Shown here piece by piece: positions 13,160 to 23,213 of a DNA stretch of 64,000 nucleotides. The stretch's first letter is position 1; every line of letters begins with the position of its first letter. Source of the stretch: Primulina eburnea (lineage: Eukaryota; Streptophyta; Magnoliopsida; Lamiales; Gesneriaceae); the NCBI RefSeq assembly GCF_022965805.1, contig NW_027330861.1, forward strand, positions 1-64,000, written 5' to 3'. The notes below the pieces were generated by a model that worked only from the letters and a program-made list of their open reading frames with translations, was not told where the DNA came from and did no database searches. Made by a program: the position numbers and the translations under genes.

Positions 13160-15151
13160 TCAGTGAAACAATGCTGGAATTTCCTGTCTCATGTCAGATT
13201 CAGTCTCCCAAGTAGCTTCTTCAACCCCATGACGAGTCCATTGTACTTTCACAAGAGGAATCGTCTTTGTTCTGAGCTGTTTTTCTTTACGATCTATAAT
13301 CCGGATCGGTTTCTCGACATAACTCAATGTCTCATCCAGCTCAGTCTCGTCTGGTTGAATCACGTGAGAATCATCAGGGAGATATTTCCGCAGCATTGAT
13401 ACATGAAAGACATCATGTATCTCAGATAATGAAGGCGGTAATGCAAGTCGATAGGCACGATCCCCTATCTTTTCGAGAATCTCATAAGGACCAACATATC
13501 GAGGAGACAATTTCCCTTTCTTGCCAAATCTGACAACACCTCTGAAAGGAGAAATTTTCAGGAATACTCGGTCTCCAGCCTCAAATACCAACGGTCGTCG
13601 TCGAAGGTTGGCATATTTGGCTTGTCTGTCCTGAGCTGCCTTCATTTTCTTCTGAATCAATTTAACTTTCTCAGTCATATCTCTGATCATATCAGGTCCA
13701 GTCTCAGGAACTTCAGAGATATCATCCCAGTAAAGAGGGGATCTGCATTTCTTTCCGTACAACGCTTCGAATGGAGCCATCTCAATACTCGTTTGATAGC
13801 TATTGTTGTACGAGAATTCACAAAGTGGCAATGCATCTTGCCAATTAGTGATAAAATCCATCACTATAGCTCTCAACATATCTTCCATTGTCTGGATCGT
13901 ACGCTCTGACTGTCCGTCAGTTTGTGGATGATACGCGGTACTCAGATATAACTTCGTGCCTAGAGCTTGCTGCAAACTCTGCCAAAAGTGCGAAGTAAAC
14001 CGAGGATCACGATCTGAAACAATCGACTTCGGGACTCCGTGCAATCTAATCACTTCTCGGACATAGATATCGGCCATCTGATCATATCTATACGTCATCT
14101 TGTATGGAATAAAACATGCAGATTTGGTCAGTCGATCAATCACGACCCAAATCGCATCACAACCTCGGGAGGATCTCGGCAACTGTGTCACAAAATCCAT
14201 GGAAATGTGATCCCATTTACATTCAGGAATGGACAAACTCTGTAACAATCCTCCTGGTTTCTTTCTTTCAGCCTTCACCTGTTGGCAATTCAGACACTTG
14301 GCTACAAATTCAGTCACATCAGATTTCATTTGTTTCCACCAATACTGTGTCTTTAAATCATTATACATTTTCCTGCCACCAGGATGAATGCTAAAACGAC
14401 TGTTGTGCGCTTCTGTCAGTATTCGTTGTCTCAATTCTGAAACATTTGGCACAACAATACGATTATTCACATACAAGACATTGTCACGAACCTGATATTC
14501 CGATTGATGTCCAGTTCTAACCATCGCAATCGAATTCTGTACATTCTGATCAACTTTCTGAGCTGTTTTAATTTTCAAAAGCAGCTCTGGTTTGGCTCGA
14601 ATAGCACACAATCTCAGAGGCTGACGGTCTGTCTCAAATATTAATCCAGACAAACAGCAGTTTTCAATCAAATTCGATACACCAATCGTCGATAAGGATA
14701 GTGCACATACCTTTCGACTTAGTGCATCAGCTGCTGCATTGGACTTCCCTGGATAATACTTGATTTCACAATCAAAGTCTTTCAGTAAATCTAGCCATCT
14801 TCGCTGTCTCATATTCAGCTCTGATTGCGAAAACAGATATTTCAAGCTTTTATGATCAGAATATATTTCGAATTTTTCACCATACAGGTAATGTCGCCAT
14901 ATCTTTAAAGCAAAGACAATGGCTGCCAATTCAAGATCATGAATTGGATAACGAGTTTCATGGGGTTTCATCTGTCTTGAGGCATAAGCAATCACATGCC
15001 CTTGCTGCATCAAAACACAACCCAATCCTCGGTGAGATGCATCACAATAAACAACAAATCCACCAGTGCCTGAAGGAATCGTCAACACAGGCGCACTGGT
15101 CAGTCTCTTTTTCAACTCAAGAAAACTGGATTCACAGTCTTCTGTCCACAC
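13160..15151 (-). CDS. pol C-terminal part: RNase H, integrase, chromodomain-like tail
   Basis: A 663-residue open stretch, the longest surviving piece of this polyprotein. The RNase H catalytic set is visible as D37 (YCDAS), E74, D99 (SDHKS) and D142 (AADALSR). Integrase follows: CxxC at 286-289 of the zinc-binding region, then D319 (ISMD), D380 (SDRD) and E416 (GQSE), with the standard D-x60-D-x35-E spacing. The C-terminus (around 610-663, containing [14 protein letters not shown]) looks like the chromodomain of chromoviruses, which directs integration to marked chromatin. The ORF start is not a real start: the reading frame continues upstream in RT but is cut by a TGA at about 15218-15220, where an expected Arg codon follows GYYR. 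A CGA-to-TGA change at a CpG is the simplest explanation. The stop lies just inside the PPT. Confidence 0.9.
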   Translation of the reverse strand: MWTEDCESSFLELKKRLTSAPVLTIPSGTGGFVVYCDASHRGLGCVLMQQGHVIAYASRQMKPHETRYPIHDLELAAIVFALKIWRHYLYGEKFEIYSDHKSLKYLFSQSELNMRQRRWLDLLKDFDCEIKYYPGKSNAAADALSRKVCALSLSTIGVSNLIENCCLSGLIFETDRQPLRLCAIRAKPELLLKIKTAQKVDQNVQNSIAMVRTGHQSEYQVRDNVLYVNNRIVVPNVSELRQRILTEAHNSRFSIHPGGRKMYNDLKTQYWWKQMKSDVTEFVAKCLNCQQVKAERKKPGGLLQSLSIPECKWDHISMDFVTQLPRSSRGCDAIWVVIDRLTKSACFIPYKMTYRYDQMADIYVREVIRLHGVPKSIVSDRDPRFTSHFWQSLQQALGTKLYLSTAYHPQTDGQSERTIQTMEDMLRAIVMDFITNWQDALPLCEFSYNNSYQTSIEMAPFEALYGKKCRSPLYWDDISEVPETGPDMIRDMTEKVKLIQKKMKAAQDRQAKYANLRRRPLVFEAGDRVFLKISPFRGVVRFGKKGKLSPRYVGPYEILEKIGDRAYRLALPPSLSEIHDVFHVSMLRKYLPDDSHVIQPDETELDETLSYVEKPIRIIDRKEKQLRTKTIPLVKVQWTRHGVEEATWETESDMRQEIPALFH

Positions 15152-15217
15152 GAATGGAGCATTCTTCTGAGTTAACTGCGTAATCGGTTTGGCAATACTC
15201 GAGAAATCTTTAATAAA

Positions 15218-15824
15218 TCATCGATAATATCCTGCCAAACCCATAAAACTGCGAATTTCTGGTACAGATATAGGTCTCGGCCAACTCATCACTGCTTCAA
15301 CCTTACTAGGATCAACTGATATACCGTCTCCCGATATAATGTGACCCAAAAACACAACCTGTTTCAGCCAAAACTCGCATTTCGACAATTTAGCATACAG
15401 TTTCTCTGCCCTCAGAATTCTCAATACAGTCCTCAGATGATTAGCATGCTCAATCATATTCTTCGAATAAATCAATATATCATCAATGAATATGATAACA
15501 AAATCATCCAAGTATTTCTGAAATACGCGGTTCATCAATCCCATAAATACCGCTGGTGCATTCGTCAAACCAAATGGCATGACAATAAATTCATAGTGTC
15601 CATACCTGGTTCTGAATGCTGTCTTTGAGATATCAGAATCCCTGACTCTCAATTGATGGTATCCAGATCTCAAATCGATCTTGGAATACACAGATGAACC
15701 TTGCAACTGATCAAACAAATCATCAATACGAGGCAATGGGTATTTATTCTTTACTGTTGCCTTGTTCAGCTGCCTATAGTCAATACAAAGTCTCATCGAC
15801 CCGTCTTTCTTTCTCACGAACAGT
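15218..15824 (-). pseudogene. pol fragment: reverse transcriptase palm and thumb
   Basis: About 200 residues of Ty3/gypsy reverse transcriptase. Visible motifs are [38 protein letters not shown] and the catalytic FIDD in [12 protein letters not shown], ending at [11 protein letters not shown]. The reading frame runs upstream as far as the solo LTR junction (actgg at 15825-15829) and resumes beyond it at 17648. It terminates at an in-frame TGA at about 15218-15220, separating it from RNase H. It would have been one continuous polyprotein before the solo LTR and the stop. Confidence 0.88.
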
Positions 15825-15829
15825 ACTGG

Positions 15830-17642
15830 TGTGGGGACCCGGGTTCTAACTCAATTCTTTTGGGATTTAATTGGATCTTTATTATAAATGGCGGGTCAAA
15901 TTTTTTTTCGCTTTCTAACATTAAATCGAATGTTAACATAAAGCGTCTCATTTTTATTTAAAACAAACATGAGTCAACACTATTACATGACATGATCTAG
16001 TAGCCTTACTTGTTATACATGTTACAATAACAACATAACATCTCTAGTATCAACATAAAACTACTAGTGCAACATCAGAAGTCTTCTGCTACACCCGGCA
16101 TCTCCACGCTATCAACTCTCTCTTCCTCGTCGTGACCCTGATCCTGCCCCACCTGTTGCCATGCACACATACAGACACGACAACAGCCGGATAACTCCGG
16201 TGAGAACATATCCCAGTATAAAACATGGATGCATGCAATGTAAATATCATATACAAAAGCATAGCATATGTAACAAGTAACATGAATATAAATCTAAACA
16301 TGTAGAAGAATACAAATCTGTATTCGACAATTCAAATCTTGACTCGACTCTTTTCTAATCTAGGGATCCCGGTGTGAATAAGACGGTCTGTCACCTACCC
16401 AGCCACTCGGGGCAACGGTACGTCTTATTCCTAGACTTCGGTCACTCTGTATCGAGGGTCTACACATATAACAAATCTGTTTCTATGCGTCGATACACCG
16501 AAACGTCTAGTTTTGGCAAGTCTGCCAATCTCTCCTATCTCAAGACTCGAATATAAATCAATAAACGAAACATTACATAATCAATGTAATAACTATCTAG
16601 TATGTGATTTAGGGAAACTCGTATCAAATCTGAATCGAGTTGTGCAATCCCGTGACCACATGAATTATACCTTTCTTGTCGCACTGTCTGTCGAGATCTC
16701 GAATCAAATGACAAACCTGTCACTTCAAATCTGAAATGGCAATAACAATGTGCACTTCAGTCATATATATCTCAATCAACTCAATGTACAAATCTGTAAA
16801 TGATTCCAATGCAATTCCACGGCGTAACGGCGTAGTTTCGCGATACCGATCAACTCAAACAATGATAATCTATCATAATTCATTCCTAATCTCATCAACA
16901 CATCAATATACATGCTGAAATCTGTATCTACTCGATCCATACATGCTGGAAAATCGAACCATAGTATACGATATCCGAAAATCATTCTGATAACGAATCT
17001 ACGATGCTCGATATACCAATAACACATTTCTCAACTCAAAACATAATTTCTCCACCATATGAATTTCGAATCATGCTGGAATTATATAAAACTTACATCC
17101 TTTCGTAGCCAACGATGCAAGGATCACAAATCTTAACTCGAAATATAAATCGGATGGCTAAATCATGCAAACTCTCAAGTTGAAGATCAAAAGAACATGA
17201 AGCTTTCTTCCCAGCCTTCCCTCGACTCTCAGGTTCTGAATAAAAGAGGAAATGACACATATCATATATGCATGGCAAAGAGACGAGTGTTATATTTTCC
17301 AAGTGACACGCACCACCGCGGGTGCGGCAGTGTAAGGACGCGGGTGCGCTGAGCTCTCGGCAGCCATGCCATTTTCGGAAATTCACGCACCGCGGGTGCG
17401 GCGCTTGCACCGCCGCGGGTGCGGTCTCAGCACTGCGGGTGCGGTCTTGCGCGCACCGCGGGTGCGGTGTTACTTCGCAAAATCTCCCAATTTTCTATCA
17501 CCTACACCGCGGGGGCGGTAGTCTTAACACCGCGGGTGCGATGTGGCTTCGGCCCTGCTGCTCAAAATCTCATTTAAACGTCATGCATTCTTACTTCTAT
17601 GAGTCTAGCATCAATGCCAGTTGATAATTCTCGAGCCTTACA
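15830..17642 (-). mobile_element. Solo LTR of a Tekay-type family inserted in RT
   Basis: 1,813 bp with ends tgtggggacccgg and gccttaca, flanked by the 5-bp duplication actgg (15825-15829 and 17643-17647). It contains no gag or pol, so it is a solo LTR left by LTR-LTR recombination. Its first bases closely match the reverse complement of the LTR end at 44400-44445, so it belongs to, or is close to, the family of the gag-only element at 42281-60394. It carries the conserved block at about 16181-16206 and a GC-hairpin cluster at 17313-17540. It interrupts the RT coding sequence between the APV and VLFVRKK parts of the N-terminal RT region. Confidence 0.92.
17313..17540. repeat. GC-rich hairpin cluster (ccgcgggtgcgg) in solo LTR
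   Basis: Several copies of ccgcgggtgcgg and variants, spaced by about 15-40 bp. Each can form a 5-bp stem with a 4-base loop. The same motif occurs in the LTRs at 34091-34296, 42439-42643 and 48411-48613. Confidence 0.8.
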
Positions 17643-17647
17643 ACTGG

Positions 17648-18406
17648 AGCACCCCAAGGAGACACACTCGGTCTAATGTACCCCTTGGCCAGTAAATCCT
17701 CCAACTGTTCTTTCAATTCCTTCAACTCGATCGGTGCCATCCGGTAAGGAGCTCTCGAAATCAGAACTGTTCCTGGCATTAGCTAAATGTTGAAGTCTAT
17801 CTCTCGAATCGGAGGCAATCCAGGAATCTCGTCTGGAAAGACATCAGCAAATTCGCACACCACTGGCAAATCCGCCAATGATGGGCTCGATTTCAGTAAA
17901 TCAACTGAATATACCAGGAATCCATCCGCTCCCTTCTGCAATAATCGAGTCATATTCATTGCAGATATCAAAGGAATTCTAGCACGAGAACCCTTACCAT
18001 AAAATTTCCACTCCTCTGCCATCTCAGGTCTGAATCGAACAATCTTGTGGAAACAATCGACTGTAGCTCGGTACTTGGCCAACATATCGATACCGATAAT
18101 GCAATCAAAATCAGATAAACCAAGCACAATACAGTCTAGCTCAATCGTATGTCCATCGTACTGCAGTATACAAGGTTTCACAGATTTCACTGATATCAAA
18201 CCTGTTCCTAACGGGGAAGACACAGACACTACTGCAGACAATGACTCAATTGGTAATGCACGACTCAATGCAAACCTCTCAGAAATAAAAGTATGCGATG
18301 CACCAGTATCAATCAATACATATGCAGGATAACCAGAAATAAAACAGTTACCTGCAACTACATCATCAGGTGCATCCTGAGCTTGCTCCTCAGTCAAAGA
18401 AAACAA
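17648..18406 (-). pseudogene. Protease and N-terminal RT fragment of Tekay-like pol
   Basis: The minus-strand frame from 18406 down to 17783 encodes about 207 residues with the aspartic protease core VLIDTGASHTFIS and the linker DVFPDEIPGLP that precedes RT. It stops at a TAG (about 17783-17785) where a sense codon is expected, then continues in the same frame as RT sequence ([28 protein letters not shown]) to the solo LTR boundary at 17647. Translation beyond 17647 into the LTR is spurious. The upstream frame towards gag is also open, apart from a TGA at 18509-18511. Confidence 0.85.
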
Positions 18407-18627
18407 TCGGGCCTGCTGTCTAGGAGGCTGGCTCGTGGTCTGGCCCCCTCCTGGCCTCTGCTGTGACAGAGTAGACGGTACTGGCTGAAAAGTATGAACG
18501 GCAGATGGTCATCTACCTGCCTGAGCCACTGATCCCGATGACTCAGCTGCCTGTGATCCTTGGGCCCCTCGCTGTGGACACACCCGGGCAAAGTGTCCCT
18601 GCTGTCTACAGATACGACAGCTGCCAA
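18407..18627 (-). pseudogene. Gag C-terminus with two zinc-knuckle-like motifs (broken)
   Basis: In the appropriate minus-strand frame this stretch encodes a CGTCGGRHS cysteine/histidine motif and then a full CCHC knuckle, CRICRQQGHFARVC. It lies out of frame with the main gag ORF because of a one-base indel near 18650. It is also cut by a TGA at 18509-18511 just before the protease. The same pair of motifs is intact in the gag at 44777-45691, which supports the reading. A different, overlapping frame gives a 77-aa ORF that I regard as a shadow. Confidence 0.75.
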
Positions 18628-19467
18628 CTACTCCTCGGCACTGATCTGTGGAATGCCTCCCTCCACAAGTACCACAGTACGGTCCTGATAGCTCTGGCTC
18701 TGACCGGTCTGTCTAGAGCCACTCGAACTGGACGAGGTAGTCCCTGATTTCTTGAATTGCTTCCCTCTAGCCTTCAAGAAATCCTTCTTTCCGCTACCGC
18801 TGTTGCCACCTTCAAATCTAGGAGGTGGTTGCTGTCCCGGTGCTGGAAGCACAAACGAAGCTTCTTTCTGCCTCATCAAGCCTGCCTCGGCTCCCTTGGC
18901 TCTGTTCAGGGCATCGGTGAAGTTGTTGGGCCTCCCAGTATTTACCAGCGTAAAAATCTCAGGATTTAGGCCATTTATGAACTGATCTGCTACGGCCTCA
19001 TCATGTTCAGCTACGTGGGGAGCAAATCGGAGCAATGTCGAAAACTTAGCCACATAATCCTCAATGTTCAACTGGCCTTGTTTCAGGTTTGAAAACTCGG
19101 CTCCCTTGTCCTTCCTATAAGAAACTGGAAAGAACCGTAGATAAAATTCAGATTTGAACACATTCCAGGTAATGGCCGTACCTCGCTGTTCCAATGCCCT
19201 TTTTGTCGTGATCCACCAGTGTTTAGCAACGTCATGCAACTGGCGTATTATCAGTTTCGCCCTCTTTTCCTCAATATACTCCAAAGAGTCAAACAGTGAT
19301 TCAATGTCGTCCAACCAACTTTCACATTCCACGGAGTTCTCCGTACCTTTCAAAGTCGGTGGATGAAATGACTGAAACCGTTTCAGCAATTTCTCCATTG
19401 CTGTAGGTGTCACATCCATGGGAGGATTCGAGGTACTCCCCTGTTCTGGCATTCTCCTCGGAGGCAT
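18628..19467 (-). CDS. gag capsid region of the Tekay-like element
   Basis: An ORF of about 280 residues from the Met at 19467 (MPPRRMPEQG). An upstream in-frame Met at 19491 is also possible, but the homologous gag at 44777 begins at the equivalent of 19467. It holds the plant gypsy Gag core: ESWLDDIESLFDSLEYIEEK, then HWWITTKRALEQ, the FFPVSYRKDKGAEFSNLKQG region and LLRFAPHVAEHDEAVADQF. Gag forms the virus-like particle in the cytoplasm. The reading frame runs off its zinc knuckles through a frameshift and ends early at 18628. Confidence 0.85.
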   Translation of the reverse strand: MPPRRMPEQGSTSNPPMDVTPTAMEKLLKRFQSFHPPTLKGTENSVECESWLDDIESLFDSLEYIEEKRAKLIIRQLHDVAKHWWITTKRALEQRGTAITWNVFKSEFYLRFFPVSYRKDKGAEFSNLKQGQLNIEDYVAKFSTLLRFAPHVAEHDEAVADQFINGLNPEIFTLVNTGRPNNFTDALNRAKGAEAGLMRQKEASFVLPAPGQQPPPRFEGGNSGSGKKDFLKARGKQFKKSGTTSSSSSGSRQTGQSQSYQDRTVVLVEGGIPQISAEE

Positions 19468-19491
19468 ATCTGAAATCAGAAGGATTAGCAA

Positions 19492-19729
19492 CCCCCAAAC
19501 CCAAAGTTCTATTTCAGTCTTCCTCCGATCATCTTACTGCTGATCCAGAATCGGTTCTGATTCAATCTCAATAACACATGTTTTCAACTCAAATCAGATA
19601 AACAGATAAACATGCATTATAAAGCAGTAAATCATGCTAGCAATCAAAAGCAGGAAAGAAAATCTCAATCTACCCCGCTCACTAGCTCCTATCTCAATCT
19701 CAAGGATCTATCGCTCTGATACCACCTGT
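19492..19729 (-). other. Short untranslated leader, with PBS
   Basis: About 240 bp between the 5' LTR and gag. Apart from the primer-binding site I see nothing coding in it. Confidence 0.7.
19713..19724 (-). other. Primer-binding site (initiator tRNA-Met)
   Basis: The minus strand reads TGGTATCAGAGC, the usual plant complement to the 3' end of initiator tRNA-Met. It lies 5 bp inside the 5' LTR. Confidence 0.9.
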
Positions 19730-20245
19730 TGTGGGGACCCGGACGCTAATCAAGTTCTTAATCATAAATGGGACTAATTAATCAATTAAAAACAGGGTCT
19801 AAAATTTTTTTTTTTTTAAAATGCGGAACGTAGTGACATACAACATATATACATATCAGTATATAAAATACAAATCCTGTATTTCAACATTTATTCAAGC
19901 TAGGGTTTAAAACTAAAGTCAAGTGTTTAACCCTACAACTAGTACAAGTCCGGTGCCACCACTCTAATCACGATCTAGCTCTTCATCTCCTCGACCCTGG
20001 ACCTGTCCCACCTGTTGTCAAGTACACATACAGACAAGACAACAGCCGGATAACTCCGGTGAGAATAAATCCCAGTATAAATCAACGAAACATGCAATCA
20101 TATAAACAAATATAAAGCATGTAATCATGTAACAGAATATGTAACAAATCTGAAACATAATCAATATCATGCTGTCGACAATACTCGTAGATCTACAATT
20201 CAGACTAGACTCAATCCTAGTCTAGGGATCCCGGTTTCCAGATGT

Positions 20246-20430
20246 GGTATTCCTATATCGAATTCCGTAAAGGATGGAATCATAATCTCTATTACTCGAT
20301 ATAACCAGTGCCCCGGTATTCCTATATCGAATTCCGTAATAGAAGAATTCCAACCCCTTTACTCGATATAACCAAATATGGTGTTCCTATATCGAATTCC
20401 GTAATGGATTCCATTACTCGATATAACCAT
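20246..20430. repeat. Three tandem ~62-bp hairpin repeats in 5' LTR
   Basis: The counterpart of 11803-11986, with the same arms tatatcga and tcgatata. Confidence 0.75.
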
Positions 20431-21274
20431 ACATCCAGTGTCATGACCTAACCGTCATGGACTGTAGCTCTATTGCTAGCATCCTATCTTGTGACATTGT
20501 GCAATGTGCCATGGCGATACCACCACTATCCGGCACGGTGTGTCACAAGACAATTCAACCAATACCTGTTGTCTAATATCAAGAGAACAAGTATATTAAT
20601 CAAATCAATGCAAATATCCATGCAATAAAGTAAAGTATGTGATTTAGGGAAACCCAAGTCTAAACCGACTCAAGTCCATCTCCCAATACCACATTGACTT
20701 ATACCTTTCGTTGCAGTCTCGGTTTCTTGCTCAGTCGAAGTCTTGAATTCACAGTCTGTCTGGTAATGTCAATATCAATAATCTTATGTCAATATACCAC
20801 TCGAGTCAATAACAATCTGATAAATCTTGATTTAATTCAAAATCAACGGCATAACGGTACAATCTCCATAATCCCGTCAATACCATTTCACCAGATAATA
20901 GTTACAATCCATAACCCATATCCAGTATAATCTGTAATCCAATCACAATTCAACTCTATCCGGTATAACTCAATATACCCTAAAAAATCATAACAATTCC
21001 ATAATCAGTCCGTTTCTCAGTCTGACTTCGATTCTACGATGTCTAACATATCAAGAACATCATATATGAATTCCATTCAATTCTGACAACAGCAAAATAT
21101 CAAAGCATGTCAAAACGTAGCAAAACTTACGTCCAGTTGTAGCCTACGTTGCTAGGAACTCAGTACCGAAGTCGAATTTAAAATCTAACGGACGGATTTC
21201 TCATAATCAAATTGAACGTGATTTCTCCCCGGAAACTTTCGTTCTTTTCCTCTGAGATTCTGAGGAAATTTCGC

Positions 21275-21279
<5 letters not shown>

Positions 21280-21322
<43 letters not shown>
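21280..21322. repeat. (TA)n microsatellite in 5' LTR
   Basis: About 21 TA dinucleotides. It is absent from the sister LTR. It lies where the TATA box of related LTRs would be, so it may be an expanded TATA box; this is an inference from position. Confidence 0.85.
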
Positions 21323-21324
<2 letters not shown>

Positions 21325-21365
21325 ATAACATGCATCAGGACGAGTGGCTCGATCTTGGCTCAACA

Positions 21366-21538
21366 CGTCTCTCGCTCGGGCGGACATAAATTTCCGCCCA
21401 GGCGAGCAACTCTCGGCCCTTCTGCGCGATTCAGTCTCGCTCGAACGGGCACAAACTTCCGCCCGGGCGAGTAACTCTCGGCCCTCTTCCACTAGGCACT
21501 CGCGCTCGGGCGGTTAAAAATTTCCGCCCGGGCGCGCC
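21366..21538. repeat. GC-rich hairpin cluster in 5' LTR
   Basis: Several copies of ctcgggcgg, a short spacer, then ccgcccgggcg. The last copy, gcgctcgggcgg with arm ccgcccgggcgc, makes a stem of about 12 bp with a loop of about 9 bases. Confidence 0.75.
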
Positions 21539-21655
21539 ATCTTCGCCCAACAATTTAGTCTTCTCAAATTAATCTCAAAATGGTCCGGGTTATAATCGTG
21601 TCCACTAAAAATCAATAATCTCAGATTAACATGATATCAAATCTTGGGCATTACA

Positions 21656-23213
21656 GTGTTCCCAAAGTTTTATTTACAACTTCAGTTTGTCCATCCGTTT
21701 GAGGATGACAAGTAGTAGATTACAACTTTATTGTGCAAAGTTTAGCCCATAAAGTAATCCATAAATAGAATCCCTCCCCTTCTTAGTCCTAGGCAACCCC
21801 AAAATAAAGTCCATAGAAATGTCAGTCCAAGTTCTTTTTAAGAATAGCACGCAAAAGTGTTCTCAAAGTTCTATTTACAACTTCAGTTTGTCCATCCGTT
21901 TGAGGATGACAAGTAGTAGATTACAACAATATGGAGCAAAGTTTAGCCCATAAAGTAATCCAAAAATAGAGTCCCTCCCCTTCTTAGTCCTAGGCAACCC
22001 CAAAATAAAGTCCATAGAAATGTCAATCCAAGTTCTTTTTAAGAATAGAACGCAAAAGTGTTCCCAAAGTTCTATTGACAATATCAGTTTGTCCATCCGT
22101 TTGAGAATGACAAGTAGTAGATTACAACAATATGGAGCAAAGTTTAGCCCATAAAGTAATCCAAAAATAAAATCCCTCCCTTCTTAGTCCTAGGCAACCC
22201 CAAAATAAAGTCCATAGAAATGTCAATCCAAGTTCTTTTTAAGAATATCACGTAAAAGTGTTCCTAAAGTTCTATTGACAACTTCAGTTTGTCCATCCGT
22301 TTGAGGATGACAAGTAGTAGATTACAACAATATGGAGCAAAGTTTAGCCCATAAAGTAATCCAAAAATAAAATCCCTCCCCTTCTTAGTCCTAGGCAACC
22401 CCAAAATAAAGTGCATAGAAATGTCAGTCCAAGTTCTTTTAAGATTAGCACGCAAAAGTGTTCCCAAAGTTTTATTTACAACTTCAGTTTGTCCATCTGT
22501 TTGAGGATGACAAGTAGTAGATTACAACTTTATTGTGCAAAGTTTAGCCCATAAAGTAATCCATAAATAGAATCCCTACCCTTCTTAGTCCTAGGCAACC
22601 CCAAAATAAAGGCCATAGAAATATCAATCCAAGTTCTTTTTAAGAATAGCACGCAAAAGTGTTCCCAAAGTTCTATTGACAACTTCAGTTTGTCCATCTG
22701 TTTGAGGATGACAAGTAGTAGATTACAAAAATATTGAGCAAAGTTTAGCCCATAAAGTAATCCAAAAATAGAATCCCTCCCCTTCTTAGTCCAAGGCAAC
22801 CCCAAAATAAAGTCCATAGAAATGTCAATCCAAGTTCTTTTTAAGAATAGCACGCAAAAGTGTTCCCAAAGTTCTATTGACAACTTCAGTTTGTCCATCC
22901 GTTTGAGGATGACAAGTAGTAGATTACAACAATATGGAGCAAAGTTTAGCCCATAAAGTAATCCAAAAATAAAATCCCTCCCCTTCTTAGTCCTAGGCAA
23001 CCCCAAAATAAAGTCCATAGAAATGTCAGTCCAAGTTCTTTTTAAGAATAGCACGCAAAAGTGTTCCCAAAGTTCTATTTTCAACTTCAGTTTGTCCATC
23101 CGTTTGAGGATGACAAGTAATCCAAAAATAGAATCCCTCCCCTTCTTAGTCCTAGGCAACCCCAAAATAAATTCCATAGAAATGTCAGTCCAAGTTCTTT
23201 TTAACAGTAGCAC
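21656..23213 (-). repeat. ~201-bp satellite array, block 2
   Basis: Continuation of block 1 after the Tekay-like insertion; phase and orientation are kept. About 7-8 units. Block-specific variants show that 21860-22730 is a copy of about 10280-11150 (shared gaatagaacgcaaaag). One truncated unit is at about 23115 (tgacaagtaatcc). It ends at 23213, where a new LTR starts. Confidence 0.93.

Larger units (their letters stand above)
11286..21655 (-). mobile_element. Degenerate Ty3/gypsy chromovirus (Tekay-like), minus strand
   Basis: A complete but decayed LTR retrotransposon of 10,370 bp, including a 1.8-kb solo LTR nested inside. It is bounded by TG...CA ends and a 5-bp target duplication, gtgtt, at 11281-11285 and 21656-21660. 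The satellite resumes exactly in phase across it. Genes read on the minus strand, right to left: gag, protease, RT, RNase H, integrase, C-terminal chromodomain-like segment. The PBS matches the 3' end of initiator tRNA-Met and the PPT abuts the left LTR. The polyprotein has several breaks: a frameshift and a stop near the zinc knuckles, a stop before RT, the solo LTR in RT, and a stop between RT and RNase H. It is therefore not autonomous. The Tekay assignment rests on the chromodomain tail and gene order and was not tested by phylogeny. Confidence 0.92.
19730..21655 (-). repeat. 5' LTR of the Tekay-like element
   Basis: 1,926 bp, with the same ends as 11286-13062. Differences from the sister LTR are scattered single bases plus two length changes: a (TA)n tract with about 60 bp of flank, and an extra GC-hairpin unit. 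On the minus strand the order is TGTAATGCC end, GC hairpins, TA tract (probable TATA region), conserved block, then the CCCCACA end. Confidence 0.93.

Noticed and set aside
13130..13399. Plus-strand ORFs opposite the Tekay-like pol
   Set aside because: Shadow frames of the minus-strand RNase H and integrase ORF.
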